Of a DNA stretch of 64,000 nt, positions 53,217 to 64,000 are shown one piece after another. Below the pieces are notes generated by a model. It saw only the letters and a program-made list of their open reading frames with translations. It did no database searches and was not told the origin of the DNA. Each line of letters opens with the position of its first letter. Within the stretch, counting starts at the first letter, position 1. This stretch comes from Celoporthe dispersa (taxonomy: Eukaryota; Ascomycota; Sordariomycetes; Diaporthales; Cryphonectriaceae). The stretch lies in assembly GCA_016584495.1 (NCBI GenBank), contig WAID01000001.1, positions 1,240,001-1,304,000 of the forward strand, in the 5' to 3' direction. The position numbers and the translations under genes were made by a program.

Positions 53217-56200
53217 TCAGAAATAACTCAGACCGCCCCACCCTAGCAGTCCCTCCAACTCCGCCCTGACTTCCTCTGTCTCGGAGTACCCAACCCGCCC
53301 GGCAATTTCTCCCCGTCTACCACTTGCCAGCTCATTCCACCTGGCAAGTATCGCGCCGTCCACGATGTTTGTGCCGACACCCGAGTCGATTCCAGGCCCC
53401 ATTTTGGCAGTCGTCTGCGTCGCTGATGGCGGCATGCGGTAAGCCTTCGGGTTGAGACCCGCCGGCTGAGGGAGGGTATTGACGAGCTGCGATGTAAGGG
53501 ACGAGAGGCGTCGGTATGAGGCCTCAGACAGCGCGCTGAGAGCCGCGAGAGAGCCGGTGGGCGAGGCAAAGAGGAGAATCTGCGGTGGAAGTGATCCAGG
53601 TTGTAATTTCGGATCGCCGTTCTTGAGGTGGGCACCGTTCTCTTGGCCGCGTGAGGTCGGCAGGGGAACACGCGGAAGCATCATTGATTTCGTAGGGAGG
53701 TTCGCGCCGGCGTTAAAGGTAGTGCGGTGCAAAAGCAGATGACCTTGAAGAGATTTAGGGTCTGAGGTATTGTTAGCAGTGCTTAAATAAGCGTTCTTGG
53801 AGGGGTATGAACTCACGTTCTGGGTCAAACTGAAACACATGAATATTTCCGTCCGCATCGGCGGCCACAATGAAGAGTTCCTTGCCATCAGGCAGGAAGT
53901 CGACATTCAGAACCTCAAGTCTTGCATTGCTCTTCCCAAACAGCAACATCTTGTATGGCTCCTCAGTATACCCAGTAAACCACACGCCCTTGAAGGCGTC
54001 CGACATGGCGCACAGACCTGTGCCGGGAACCTCCTTGACGCTCGTGACATAGTTGGACATATCCATAAAAGCAACAGGCAGCAAGGTTCCGTCCTCCTTA
54101 AGACCGCGGACTGTGCACTTTTGACCGTGGGCAACTAGTACGAAGCCTTGTGTGCCGACACCCGAGATGGCTGTGACACCACCTCTTGGTATGTCTTCCT
54201 TAGCCACAAGCTTGAACTTCTTGTTCGTCTCCGGTCGGCCGGGCTCAGGGATGACGGTCGCCATATCGTAGACATGGATGCGACCCCGAATCGGGAGATC
54301 CTCGCCTCGTGAGATGGCAGTGCCGACGACAACCAGCTCGCGTCGCTCGTGCGTAGACTCCGAGACCTCAAGATTGAGGCTCTTGACGCACATGATGATC
54401 TCGCATGGCTCCATGTCGACACTGTCAATGACGCTCCAGTTCTGTGGGCTGACAAGCTTTAAGATTCCACGCTCCGCCACCGGCTTGAACGTGATCTTCT
54501 CTTTCGCCCAGAAGGGTGCCTGTTGTGGGTTGCTATCCTCATCTTTGGGAAGCTCAAACTCCTCTTCGATATTGCAGCCAATAGTATACACTGCAGCGAC
54601 GGAATGATAGGCCACAGAATTGACATCCACATCCAGAGGGACCTTCCTGAGGGACATGCCAATCTCTGAGTAGCTGCACTCTGCCGGTAGCTGCGTGACA
54701 CGAGCTATGCCTTCGGTATCCGCATAAATGAAGCCTCGCTCGCAACCTTCAGTATGGAATGTGCTTAGGGTTCTGACACCAGCCCCTTGAAGCCCGATCA
54801 CTTTTGGCATGGATTTGGCTGATTTGATGATAAAGCTTGGTGATGGTCCCGGAAGGAAAACAGAACTGTAGCCGGCAATATTGTCGCAGGCACGGAGTGG
54901 CATTTTTCGGAGCTCATCGGCCGTGTCGTCATCTTCTGTTGGCTCCTCAACAGCTTTGGCGAAAGCGTTGTTGGCTAGTTTACGGAAGAATAATGAGGAA
55001 GTGAGGTCCTTTGAGGTGGTGTTGGGGTTTGCTTGGGGCTCGTAGATCGTCAAATCGTCATTAGCATGCCGCAGCTGTAAGAGTCAGCTTGTTTACGGCA
55101 CTATAGAAAGGTGCGAGGAGACTTACAATTAGGTGCGGTGACTTTGCAATCGTATCCCCGAGGTCTGCCACAAGAATCTCGATGATGGATTCTTTTGAAG
55201 TGCTGCGTCTGGCAACCCATTCAGGTGTTAGAATTGGGGGAATGTGACTGAAGCCCTCGGCCGTGTAAACTGGCTTGGACAGATCTGGAAGGGCATAAAC
55301 CTGTACAACGTCAGTTGGTATTCACAAGCACAAGAATCTAGAGGGGCTACTGACCTGAAGAGCACCAGTGTTGCTGAGTAAGAACATGATGGTATTCTGT
55401 GAGCCTGTTCCGCCCTGTGCTGATCCGAAGACCCCAGTCGTATCGGCGTATAAACAACCCGATACCCACTTGGTGGACGTCAAGACGCTCTTTGTCTTGT
55501 CGACCTCCTCCAGCTCATCATCTGGATTCATGTGGGCGACGAATGCACTCGAGTCATCTCTGATGAGTAATAGGTATGGATCGCAGATACTGGCGCTTAG
55601 AACGCGTGGCTCGGCACCAGTCTCTTCGTCCTGCATAGGAAGGATCATATCCAAACCAAGATCTTAATGAAGGTTAGCACACATCAAGATCAACCAAACC
55701 AGTGTCTGTATTCTTACCTCCATCGTAAACGCGGACCTCCGATTTCAATACCTGAATCACCCGGCGGTGGTTTGCCATCGTCCCTGCTTCCACCGTGAAG
55801 CCTGCTGCAGGATCGAATTCTGTTCCCGTCAAAGACTCAAAGCCAGCTGATGTTAACGCGTAGACATCAGATGTCTCATAATTGTCCAGGTCGATCTTTG
55901 CCACAATCATAAATCTGTCGTATTGCGCAGACATGTCATAGTCATCGCCCATGGCCTTGGCACCCTTCCCCTCTTGCAGTGACTTTGGCACAGGTTTCTG
56001 AACACTCATGGTCCACAGGCCCCGAGCTTCCGGGAAGTCGAAGCGGCCAACGACCTTGGGTTGTATCTCGCGGTTCATGACAGCAAGGGAGCCAGTTTTG
56101 CCGACACCCACAGCAGCAACCAGCTGCAAGTCGCTCCGCACACCAGCCAGGTTCTGCTGTTCCTCCATGTCCGTCCCCGCAGGTGGTTTCCCATACGTAA

Positions 56201-57803
56201 TGTCTTGTATCGGCGCGATGTTCGTGAGCGTGTCGTGAACCCGAAACACCAGCTCTCCTGCTTTCGAGGCTGCGGCACCACCACCTGCTTGTGTTGCTGT
56301 GGTCGTATCCGCATAAAGATCATCCTCGTCTTCCACATCATCCTCGTCGAAGTCCTCGAAGTCGAGAGACTCCTGCGTACGAGACTTCTTCTTTGACGTC
56401 TGGCTGTTCTTGCGAGTCCAGCCGAAGACGACCGAGTCCCCGCTCTCGCTCCCTGCAAATAGCGTGCTCCTGCCTAGTCGACTGAGTGATGAAATTCTGC
56501 CGGGAATGATGCTTCCCCCGGACGCAGGAGCCACAAGCTTGATGGTGAGGCCGGAAACTCTACGCCCGTCAATCAGAAAATCCAGGGTTGCAAGGCGACC
56601 GTCAGACAGAACGATCAGCATTTGGCCATTCTCCGGCGAGAGGAAGTCGAGGGTACAGCCCTCGAGACGAAGGCCCAGGTCAGACTGATCTGTGAGGCTG
56701 AAATCCGTGCATTGCTTGGTGAAGGGATTTACTGCCACCCCGTTGGAGGCACCTGACTGATCGATGTGGATCAACTCGTTGGCCCCGACAAGCAGAGCAC
56801 CACCGACAGGTGCAGGCAGCGCGATGACCTTGAACAAGTCATGAGGAAGACCGCCGACAGAAAGAATAGTGGTGGAAGCTTTCTGTTGTAGATCTAGCGT
56901 GAACACCATGAATGACAGGTGATCTTTTCGACCTATCGCAGCGGACGGTCCCAGCTTGGAGGATAGAATGCCAAAGGTGGGCTCTCTATACTCGTAGAGA
57001 AAGGCGAGGTCAATAGGATAGATGAGGTTGGGATCGAGTATGGAGAGTCGAAGGACAAATGATGGTGAATATGGTGTGTCTTCTATGTTGCTAGTTCCAT
57101 TTACAACGGCTGAGGATGTATTCTCCTGCTTGGCAGGTTTGGGCCCATCCAGATCCGGATCCCAATCATCCATTGCAATGTCTTCCTCGTCGGCCTGCTT
57201 GAAGGGCAAGATGGCCAGGTTGCGGGCGCCAAACTTGAGGGCGGCGCATCTGCTACCAGGGTCCGCGACGAGGAAGTTGACACACTCATTCAGCGCAGGG
57301 GCCCAGGGGCTGCCCTGGTGTTCTTCTTGCTCATAGTAGTGGATTGATATGGTTGTCACGCTGTAGCGCGTGGGATCCCACTCTAGCAGACTCAACTTCG
57401 CGTCCTTGAACTGGACCAGCAGAGCTTCACCACCAGACAGCGTGTTCTGTGTCTTGATCCTCGCCAGTCCCGTCACCGTTCCCGAGAGGCTAATCTCAGT
57501 GACGAGGACCAGCTTTGTATTGTTTGTGCGGTCGGATCTCTGGAAGGCTGCGTCGCCGCCCAGGAAGGAGGACTCGAGGCCATCGTCGTCGTTGATCCGG
57601 CTATCGTATTGTGCGGTGGTCTTGGTCGAGTGGAGGGTCGAGAACTGGGAATTGTCGACCTCGGCAGTAATGGTCCTTGTCTCGAAGATCTGGAGTAGAG
57701 ATGACTTTGCAACAATGAGATTGTTGCTCTGTGCGGATAGGAAGGGAATGTCGAGGGAGCGCGTGATAGCCGTGGGAGCCGTCAATTCAGTATAGCACTG
57801 CAT
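53217..57803 (-). CDS. CFT1: CFT1, CPSF160-type subunit of the cleavage and polyadenylation factor
   Basis: Five exons: 55718-57803, 55355-55662, 55127-55300, 53817-55074 and 53217-53761, giving 1456 residues; the four introns are only 52-55 nt with GT-AG ends. The N-terminus MQCYTELTAPTAITRSLDIP is the conserved CFT1 start. The protein is built of WD40-like propeller repeats; the acidic Asp/Glu linker FEDFDEDDVEDEDDLY is also typical. The C-terminal CPSF_A region includes VAHGQKCTVRG, VWFTGYTEEPYKMLLFG and LFIVAADADGNIHVFQFDPE. CFT1 binds the pre-mRNA near the poly(A) signal within the nuclear 3'-processing complex. The frame is clean across more than 4.3 kb. Confidence 0.97.
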
Positions 57804-58414
57804 CGTGAGTTCTGTCCACTCATACTAGATGATGTCCATGAAAGGACAGCATGCAGACGAGAGCAGTTCCTCCTATTGGGTTGAGAAATAGTCAAGAGGA
57901 TCCACAGAAGGGATGCTGCTGGCAAGCACCGGCACTCTTCTTGTGGTGGTGTTGCAAAGGCTGATGGACGTGGTGTTGTTGTCTGCCTCGTCAGATGGAG
58001 AAAGGACCTTTGCGACAACTCGAGCCTCGCACAGCTGCCAGAATTGGAGCTGGGCTAGGCCCACACGGGATGCCCAATCCCTGCCGTTCTGACCCCACAC
58101 AGACCCCTGTAGATGCATGAAAAGAGGCCCAAGCTCCCTGTCTCATTTGAATTCCAGTGCAGACCTCGACGTCACTGCAAGCCGAATATTATGCAGTGGG
58201 TGCTGCCTTGCAGCTGGGACTAGAGAACAACCTCCTGACCTTACCTTTCCATGCGAAGACTCCTTTCACATTCCAATTGTTCCTCCATCATCATACCCCA
58301 ATGTTGTGCAGCACATGACAGTCAACACCAGCAACTTGACTTGATAAAAGTCACCAAAATCAATCCAACTCTCTGAAGACTGACAATCTCGCACCAACAC
58401 GACACAACGAAACG
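57804..58414. promoter_or_regulatory. bidirectional promoter between CFT1 and the LMBD1-type gene
   Basis: 611 bp between divergent start codons; no gene is supported. The last 60 bases before ATG 58415 are A/C-rich, a common fungal leader. Confidence 0.6.
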
Positions 58415-60218
58415 ATGGCTTCTGCAGGCTACTTGCAGGTCAGTCTGATCTGGGTAGCATATGCTGTCGCGGTCGCCCTAGCCCTTGTTGCTGCCACCAT
58501 CACGACCCTCACTTGGCAGGCCCCTCGAGAAAGATCCGCGATCGTGACCATCGTGGCCATCGTCAGCCTCACCTCCCTCCTCGCGACCGTCCTACTCCTG
58601 CCAGTCGACATCGCCCTGGTTTCTGCAACGACCTCGACCTCGCTCGGCGCCAAGAAGGATTGGGCCACTCCCCAGCGCGTCGACAACATCCTCTACACCC
58701 TCAAGGTCGTCTATTACTCGCTGTATAGCTTCGATGCGCTGCTGTGTCTCGTCATCATACCATTCTCGTATTTCTGGTATGAGGAATACGATGAAGTTGA
58801 GGAAGAGGAGGGTACCAGGGGCTTCGGCGCCAAGTTCTGGGGGGCTTTCAGATACACAGTGGCCTTCATTTTGCTCGTAGTGATCCTCTTCCTGGTCGGT
58901 TTCTTCGTCCCGGCTGCTGGAAACAGGGGGAGACCGCCATCTCGACCTCGACTATTTCAAGAAGCTGCTGTCCGAGAATAAAGGAGAGAAGGCTCTGACC
59001 TTTGGGCTGGGACTCTTGGTGACCCTGGGGACGCTGATTTATATCCTATATACTGGTGCGGGCCTGGCTCTGCTGCCGGTATCATGGATCAAGTCAGCTC
59101 CCTCCATCTCTGCCCCGCAGCTGTCGGAGACGACAGAGTCTCAGCTGGAGAGCAACAGGGAGCGCCAACATCAACTGGACATGCGCAACGCAGGCAATCC
59201 CGAGGGCATGTCGGCCAAAGACCAGCGCGAGATGGAACTGCTCGTCCGCGAAGAGCAGACCTTGGTGCGGCGCCAGAGGCTCGCTGCTGAGGCCCGTGGC
59301 GAGGGACAGAGCTGGATATACAAGGCCTGGCTGAAAGTTGAGGCTGTTTTCCGGCCTCTCAAGCTTGTCGGAGGCATCCTACTACTGCTCCTCGCAGTCC
59401 TGATCTGGGTCTCTATGCTCATTACTGGTATCGACAAGGCGGCCAACTCCATCTGCAAGTCACACTGCGGCTACATCTTGGGGAAGATCAATGTTTTCCA
59501 ACCCATCAACTGGATCTTTGTTCAGACAGCCAAGGCCTTCCCGGTCGACTACGTCCTCGTGGCCCTACTCATCCTTTTCTTCTTTACCAGTTCCATCAGT
59601 GGCCTCGCAGCCATCGGCATTCGGTTTCTCTGGATCCGCATTTTCCAGATCAAGAAGGGTAGGACCCTGCCGCAAGCCCTCCTGATTGCGACCGTCATGA
59701 TGGCACTCATCATCCTCGCCATCAATTACTCCATTTTCGCCATGGTAGCGCCTCAATACTCGACCTATGGCACCCAAGTCTTTTGCGACAACCCACCCCG
59801 GCACCCAGGTGACCAGCCTGACTGTTCTGACCTCCGCGATCTGATCAAGCCGTGTTCTGAGCTGGCAGACAGCCAGGCTGCCAACACTGTGTGCACGCCT
59901 TCCGTGATGTCGACTTTCCTGAACCGCGTGGCACTCAACTGGCCCGTCTTCGGCGCCATCGAGTTCTGGGCGCAGTTTGCCTTCCTCGGCGTCTTCCTCA
60001 TCGTCTTCGTCACGAGCCTCTTCCGCGCGCCCAAGCTCAACTACGCAGAGATCGACGAAGAAGCAGAGGAGGATGAGGAGGAGGGCCTCCTGGCGAGCAC
60101 AGGCAGGCGGTTCCAAGCTACCTGGCAGGACGTCACAAGGTCGCAGCGGCGGAGGCAGCACAGACCGTGGATACGGAACGAACTAGGGGTCGTCGCCGTT
60201 CAACGACGACTGACGTAG
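58415..60218 (+). CDS. LMBD1-type vacuolar/lysosomal cobalamin transporter, frame broken once
   Basis: About 600 residues and nine hydrophobic segments, without introns. The N-terminal half (LQVSLIWVAYAVAVALALVA, then PVDIALVS and DWATPQRVDNILYTLKVVYY) and the C-terminal half (LDYFKKLLSENKGEKALTFG, SAPSISAPQL, MLITGIDK, PVDYVLVALLILFFF, LNRVALNWPVFGAIEFWAQF, EEGLLASTGRRFQATWQDVT) both match the fungal LMBR1/LMBD1 family. They lie in different frames, meeting at the G5 run 58926-58930; one G fewer joins FFVPAAGNRGDRHLDLDYF. The family exports cobalamin from the lysosome in animals; in fungi, which mostly do not use B12, the role is unclear. Confidence 0.88.
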
Positions 60219-61144
60219 GAGGACACCAAATTGTATAACGACATATGAATGCAGGACAGTATGATACAGGACGGATGGCTGCATACGAACCCAGCATATC
60301 GGGATGGGCGTAATCTGGGACATACCGCGTTGACCTGGGTGGGCGAACACGCACCTCTTTGTTTGTTTGAGCGCATTTCTTCGGGTGGCTGACTGCGGCG
60401 GTTCTCTTCCTTTCTTTTTCTTTCATACTTGTTTTCGAGAACCTCAAATAAAAGTGCGGGGGGTTGGCTGCTTATGAAGATCTCGATTATCACAGTTTCT
60501 TCGAAGTAACAATAACGCTGTATCGCTTTTCGGCGACATCCTTGGTACGTCTCTGTACAGACGACAGACTTGGCCACAAGTGCTAGTCATAACGCCGCCG
60601 TCAGATCGGAAAGGGTAGAACAAGAGCTTCAAACGATGATGTTTCTCGCTAACAACCGCAAGAGAAGTTGCCAAAGCAGTAAACTAGAATGCGAGGACAG
60701 GGAAGCCCAAGGCAGCCTTTGGGTGCTACAAGCACTCATATCTGTGGCGAGCTTAGTCGTGGACGTGGAAGACGGCATTTGCATTGCGCACGCAGAGAAG
60801 GTCCATCCTTTACTGACATATTCGGGAGACGCAACCATCTTTGTGAAGATGGGGGTTCGCATGTTGGTTTCAAAAACCACTCAATACTATTATACCTCTT
60901 GAGCGAAAAGAGCCCCAGTTGTTATTTCTAGTCCAGTACCCGACCTCGCTTTGAGATGTTGTGAATAGACGCCCGACGCCATCGTGCTCTCCTAAACCAT
61001 CATGCACCACCTCAGTCCCAGGGGTCTCACCAGTCGTCATTCGTTTGCAAAAAAAAAAATGAAAAATAAAAAAATCAAGATACCAAGCAAAGGCAAACGC
61101 ATCGTAATCAAGGGACGAGCGCTCACCCAAATCAGAATGTGTTC
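60219..61144. other. intergenic DNA
   Basis: About 0.9 kb between the convergent LMBD1-type and DUF7732 genes. It contains A-rich stretches (about 61050-61075) and no gene that I can support. Confidence 0.6.
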
Positions 61145-62049
61145 TCAGCAAAAGAACACTATAGCCAACGCCGTCGCCGCGACGGGCCAGTACCAGCCGT
61201 CTCCGCCAGGCGCCTGAAGCTCACAGCAGCACTGGGCGAGGCCGTGCCACCACTGGCCGTCGTACCGTTGGGCAGCGTCCCGTTCAGCAGGATCGTGTCT
61301 GTGCCGTTGACACTCGCCACGGTGACCAGGCTCTGGTTCAGCTGGTTGTAGCTGCCATTTCCCAGCACGCTGCTGATGTAGGCCGTGCTATTGTTCTCGT
61401 CGCAGCCGCACTCCTGGTACTCCTCGCAACCGCACTGGACGGCCTTGGTCTCATTCGAGTTGGTGGTGGCGTTGTGGTAGCTCCAGGGGTGCGTGTAGGG
61501 GTAGATGTAGACTGGGTGGTACCACACGCCAGGCCAGAACGCAAGCAGCGCAGCCGTGGAGACCAGAGGAAGGGCGGTGATGCCGGCTGTCGACCGCGCG
61601 CCCGAGCGGTACGGCACGGTGGTGCCGCCGCCGTAATACTTGCCACCGCCGTACGAGGCGGCGGCGCCGGAGCCGGTGGTGGTCTTGCCGCCGGTCGAAG
61701 AGGATGAGGAGCCTAGACCCTTGGAGCTGCTGCTGCTGGAGGAGGAACTGCTGGAGGAGCCTGTCTTGCCTGAAGAAGAGGAGGATGATGAGCCTTCGTC
61801 ACTACCTGAGGACGAGCCGCTGCCGGATTCCGAACCTCCACTTGAGCCGCCCTTGCTGCCGCCTCCGCCGCCGCCCCTGCGCTTGAAGAGGTCGGAGAAG
61901 GGGAGGCGCGCCGATGATGCGTCGTCGCGCTGGGCGTTTGCTTGTGCTGGTGCGTGAAAGGACGTGAGGTCCGAGGTGTCGGGAATGGCGACTGCCGAGA
62001 CGGTGGCGTCCAGGAGGGCGGCACCCGCGAGTAGGAGGTTAAACTTCAT
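61145..62049 (-). CDS. secreted Ser/Gly-rich protein, DUF7732-like
   Basis: ATG 62049 begins MKFNLLLAGAALLDATVSA, a signal peptide. A short linker, a Gly run, a long Ser/Gly/Lys low-complexity stretch (about residues 65-140) and a conserved domain follow: YYGGGTTVPYRSGARS, a membrane-like segment (ITALPLVSTAALLAFWPGVW), YPYTHPWSYHN, then CGCEEYQECGCDEN and several N-glycosylation sites near NGTLPNGTTASGG. As read it stops at 61159 after a basic tail. One base more near the AA at 61217-61218 would give a hydrophobic end WYWPVAATALAIVFFC (stop at 61145), as related fungal proteins have, suggesting a GPI anchor or C-terminal helix. Probably wall-associated; function unknown. Confidence 0.78.
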
Positions 62050-64000
62050 GGTGTGCGCTGGTACGGATGGACGCGATGAAGACGAGTGAGCAAAAGGGTA
62101 AGAAGGGGGAGGCCACAGATAATTGTCAGTGCTCTCGCGATGCCAAATCGATCTGGTCGCAGACAAAAGATGCTCTTGGTTTTAGAAGAGTGTCAGGATT
62201 AGAGAGGCGGCTTGAGGGCAAAAGAAAAGTGAAACGCCAAGATGATACCCAAGATCTGATGAACAACACATGTCGACCACGGTCGTCCGGGACAGGGGGC
62301 GTTCGCAGGCCCGTCATATATGCAGCGCCAGAGGGCCCAAGTCACTGCTAGTGCCTGTTTGCCTGCGCCTGCAGGGCGTATCACATAGGTGGGACTAGCG
62401 GCCTTTAGGTTGAGGCGCAATCGGTGATCTTGGGGCCATCTCTTACTATGCCTGCTGTGCCACTCACTGAAAGACATGAGCCAACCCTTTCTCGGTGATC
62501 AATGACCACTTTCCTTGATTTATTAGCTCTTTATGTCCTAGTGACTTACATTCTACACCAACAACCACAGTTGGCCTTCAGGTTTTTCTGGGGCCTCCAA
62601 AAGGGAAGGCCCCAGAAGGTCTCCTACTAATTGGAGGGCTCTGCATGTTGCAATAGGGCTTGTCTGACTTGTGTTTTAAGCTTACAGTGGTGGGTGGCTC
62701 CACAATACATGCTTACAGGACGTCACCTAGGCAGCCACGAACTTGGCATCAGATGCCGAACCAATACGATAAATACGATAAAACAGCAGAAGACAGCGAA
62801 ACGTCACAATGTTACAGTCCGACAGTACAATAGTTGGGGGGGGGGGGGGCGGGGGGCGGAAAACAAGAAACAATATATTGAATCAAGACAAGGTAAAAGA
62901 AAGATAAAACCTGGGGAAGGGGTGGGTGGACAGAAAGCAAGGAAGACGATCAGCGGGCGCCTCCCAGAGTTGGGAGATTCGGTCTGCACACCCGCGTATC
63001 CTACGACAATCAAGGTCATGAATCTCACTCACATCCACATATTCTTAGTCTATAGAATGGCGTTTTTTCAGTCAATAGTACTGGTGGGTAAGAGAATGCT
63101 GAGGATCCGGATCGCTTTCAAACACATGTTATTACTCTCCTAGACTCAGCATCTAGTTGATGTCATGCATGTAAGATGGTGATGCTAGTGCAGGCCCTCT
63201 TTCTAATGGTGATTACTCACACTACCTAGAAAGAGCAATTTCAGTCAGGAATCCCTTGGTAAGTATTATTATGTTATTACTGTCCTGGCCATCACGACAA
63301 AATCAGATTCTCTGGTACTTGTGACTGTATAAGAATCAGATCTGGTGTGCCCGTGTCAGTCACATTTTGTTTCAATCCCAAAGGCAGGGTCTACAATCTG
63401 TAGTACAGTGTACAGATGAGGTGTGTCGACTCAAGATTTCCAAGAAACTTGAGGCGTCGAAGCTGTATTGCGAAGGATAGTCCATTGCCACACACGTCTG
63501 AGGCAAGTCACTTGAGCTTGATACTCTTGATCATCCATTTAGCCAGGTATCAGTCTACACACCCAGAGCCAAGGGCCACTCATGAGACCCTGGTCAACAC
63601 CATGTTACTACTGTATGATATTTAGCCCAACATGTCTTGAGCTGCCGAGTCAATAACAGATTGAATCTGGACTCCTATAAGCCTTCATACTATCAAGGTC
63701 AGTATATCTGTGGAGTTGAAAGGGAGAGGAGATCAAGAAGAAAATGTGAAGACTGCCGATGTTTGGCCAAGCGAAGGTATAGCAGCAGCCAACGACATAG
63801 CTTAATTGATTTTTATACCTGTGTCACCCTGTGATCCGTGGCTTGGGGGCCCAACGGGACAGAAGACAGGGGACATTAGGGCGATCCTACACTGAAAGTA
63901 GGCAACCCCACGTGAGACACTGCCCAGATGAGCGGACCCGTGGAGACGGCTCACTTACCCGCTCAATGACCTCGCAATATCTAACCAGAATCCGAGTTCC
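62050..64000. other. right-edge intergenic DNA
   Basis: 2 kb with only short, unsupported frames. It contains a G14 run at 62836-62849 and moderately AT-rich sequence from 62.5 kb on. The first part should hold the promoter of the DUF7732-like gene. Confidence 0.55.
62836..62849. repeat. G14 homopolymer
   Basis: Fourteen G in a row followed by C and a further G6. It is the longest G run in the window and a site where assembly length is uncertain. Confidence 0.9.

Noticed and set aside
1..64000. secondary-metabolite cluster, CRISPR array, prophage or bacterial operon
   Set aside because: No PKS/NRPS/terpene genes, no regularly spaced repeats and no bacterial-type gene packing; genes have spliceosomal introns throughout.

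Overview
The window is nuclear DNA from a filamentous ascomycete (Pezizomycotina), most likely a Sordariomycete. The evidence is short GT-AG introns (about 50-90 nt) with CTGAC/CTAAC branch points, GC-rich coding exons separated by long CT- and GA-rich intergenic DNA, and recognisable fungal proteins: white collar 2, a UPF0658 Golgi protein, a Zn2Cys6 regulator, a fungal agmatinase and a DUF7732-type wall protein. Exon structures were derived by hand from splice signals plus family conservation.

Left part (0.5-28.3 kb, gene-rich). In order: a UPF0658 Golgi membrane protein (-); a PP4 regulatory subunit 2 gene (+) convergent with RAD50 (-); white collar 2 (+), divergent from RAD50 across 2.2 kb; a DUF7721 'beta-flanking' protein (+); a peroxisomal enoyl-CoA hydratase/isomerase ending in A-R-L (+); a WrbA-type NAD(P)H:quinone oxidoreductase (-); an MCT-type MFS transporter (-); and a SET-domain protein (-).

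Middle (28.3-41 kb, gene-poor, partly AT-rich). This holds a Ty1/copia RNase H relic, several anonymous decayed coding fragments, a doubtful small G/Y/S/T-rich gene, a GT32 glycosyltransferase with a broken frame, and an intact single-pass Ser-rich membrane protein.

Right part (41-62 kb, gene-rich). In order: an F-box/Cys-rich protein (-); a Zn2Cys6 regulator (-) divergent from an agmatinase (+); tRNA-Gly(GCC); CFT1 (-) divergent from an LMBD1-type vacuolar cobalamin transporter (+); and a secreted Ser-rich DUF7732 protein (-). The last 2 kb have no gene I can support.

The most important general observation is that six otherwise well-conserved genes (wc-2 twice) each carry a single-base frame break. 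Six of the seven breaks lie in or beside a mononucleotide run of 4-6 bases. RAD50, CFT1, PP4R2, the F-box gene and the agmatinase are clean. This looks more like homopolymer indel error in the assembly than seven independent mutations, but the sequence alone cannot separate the two. I found no convincing new multi-gene system. The best biology is a GC-AG intron that hides the start of the PP4R2 gene, the convergent PP4R2/RAD50 pair, and the relic-filled gene-poor island.
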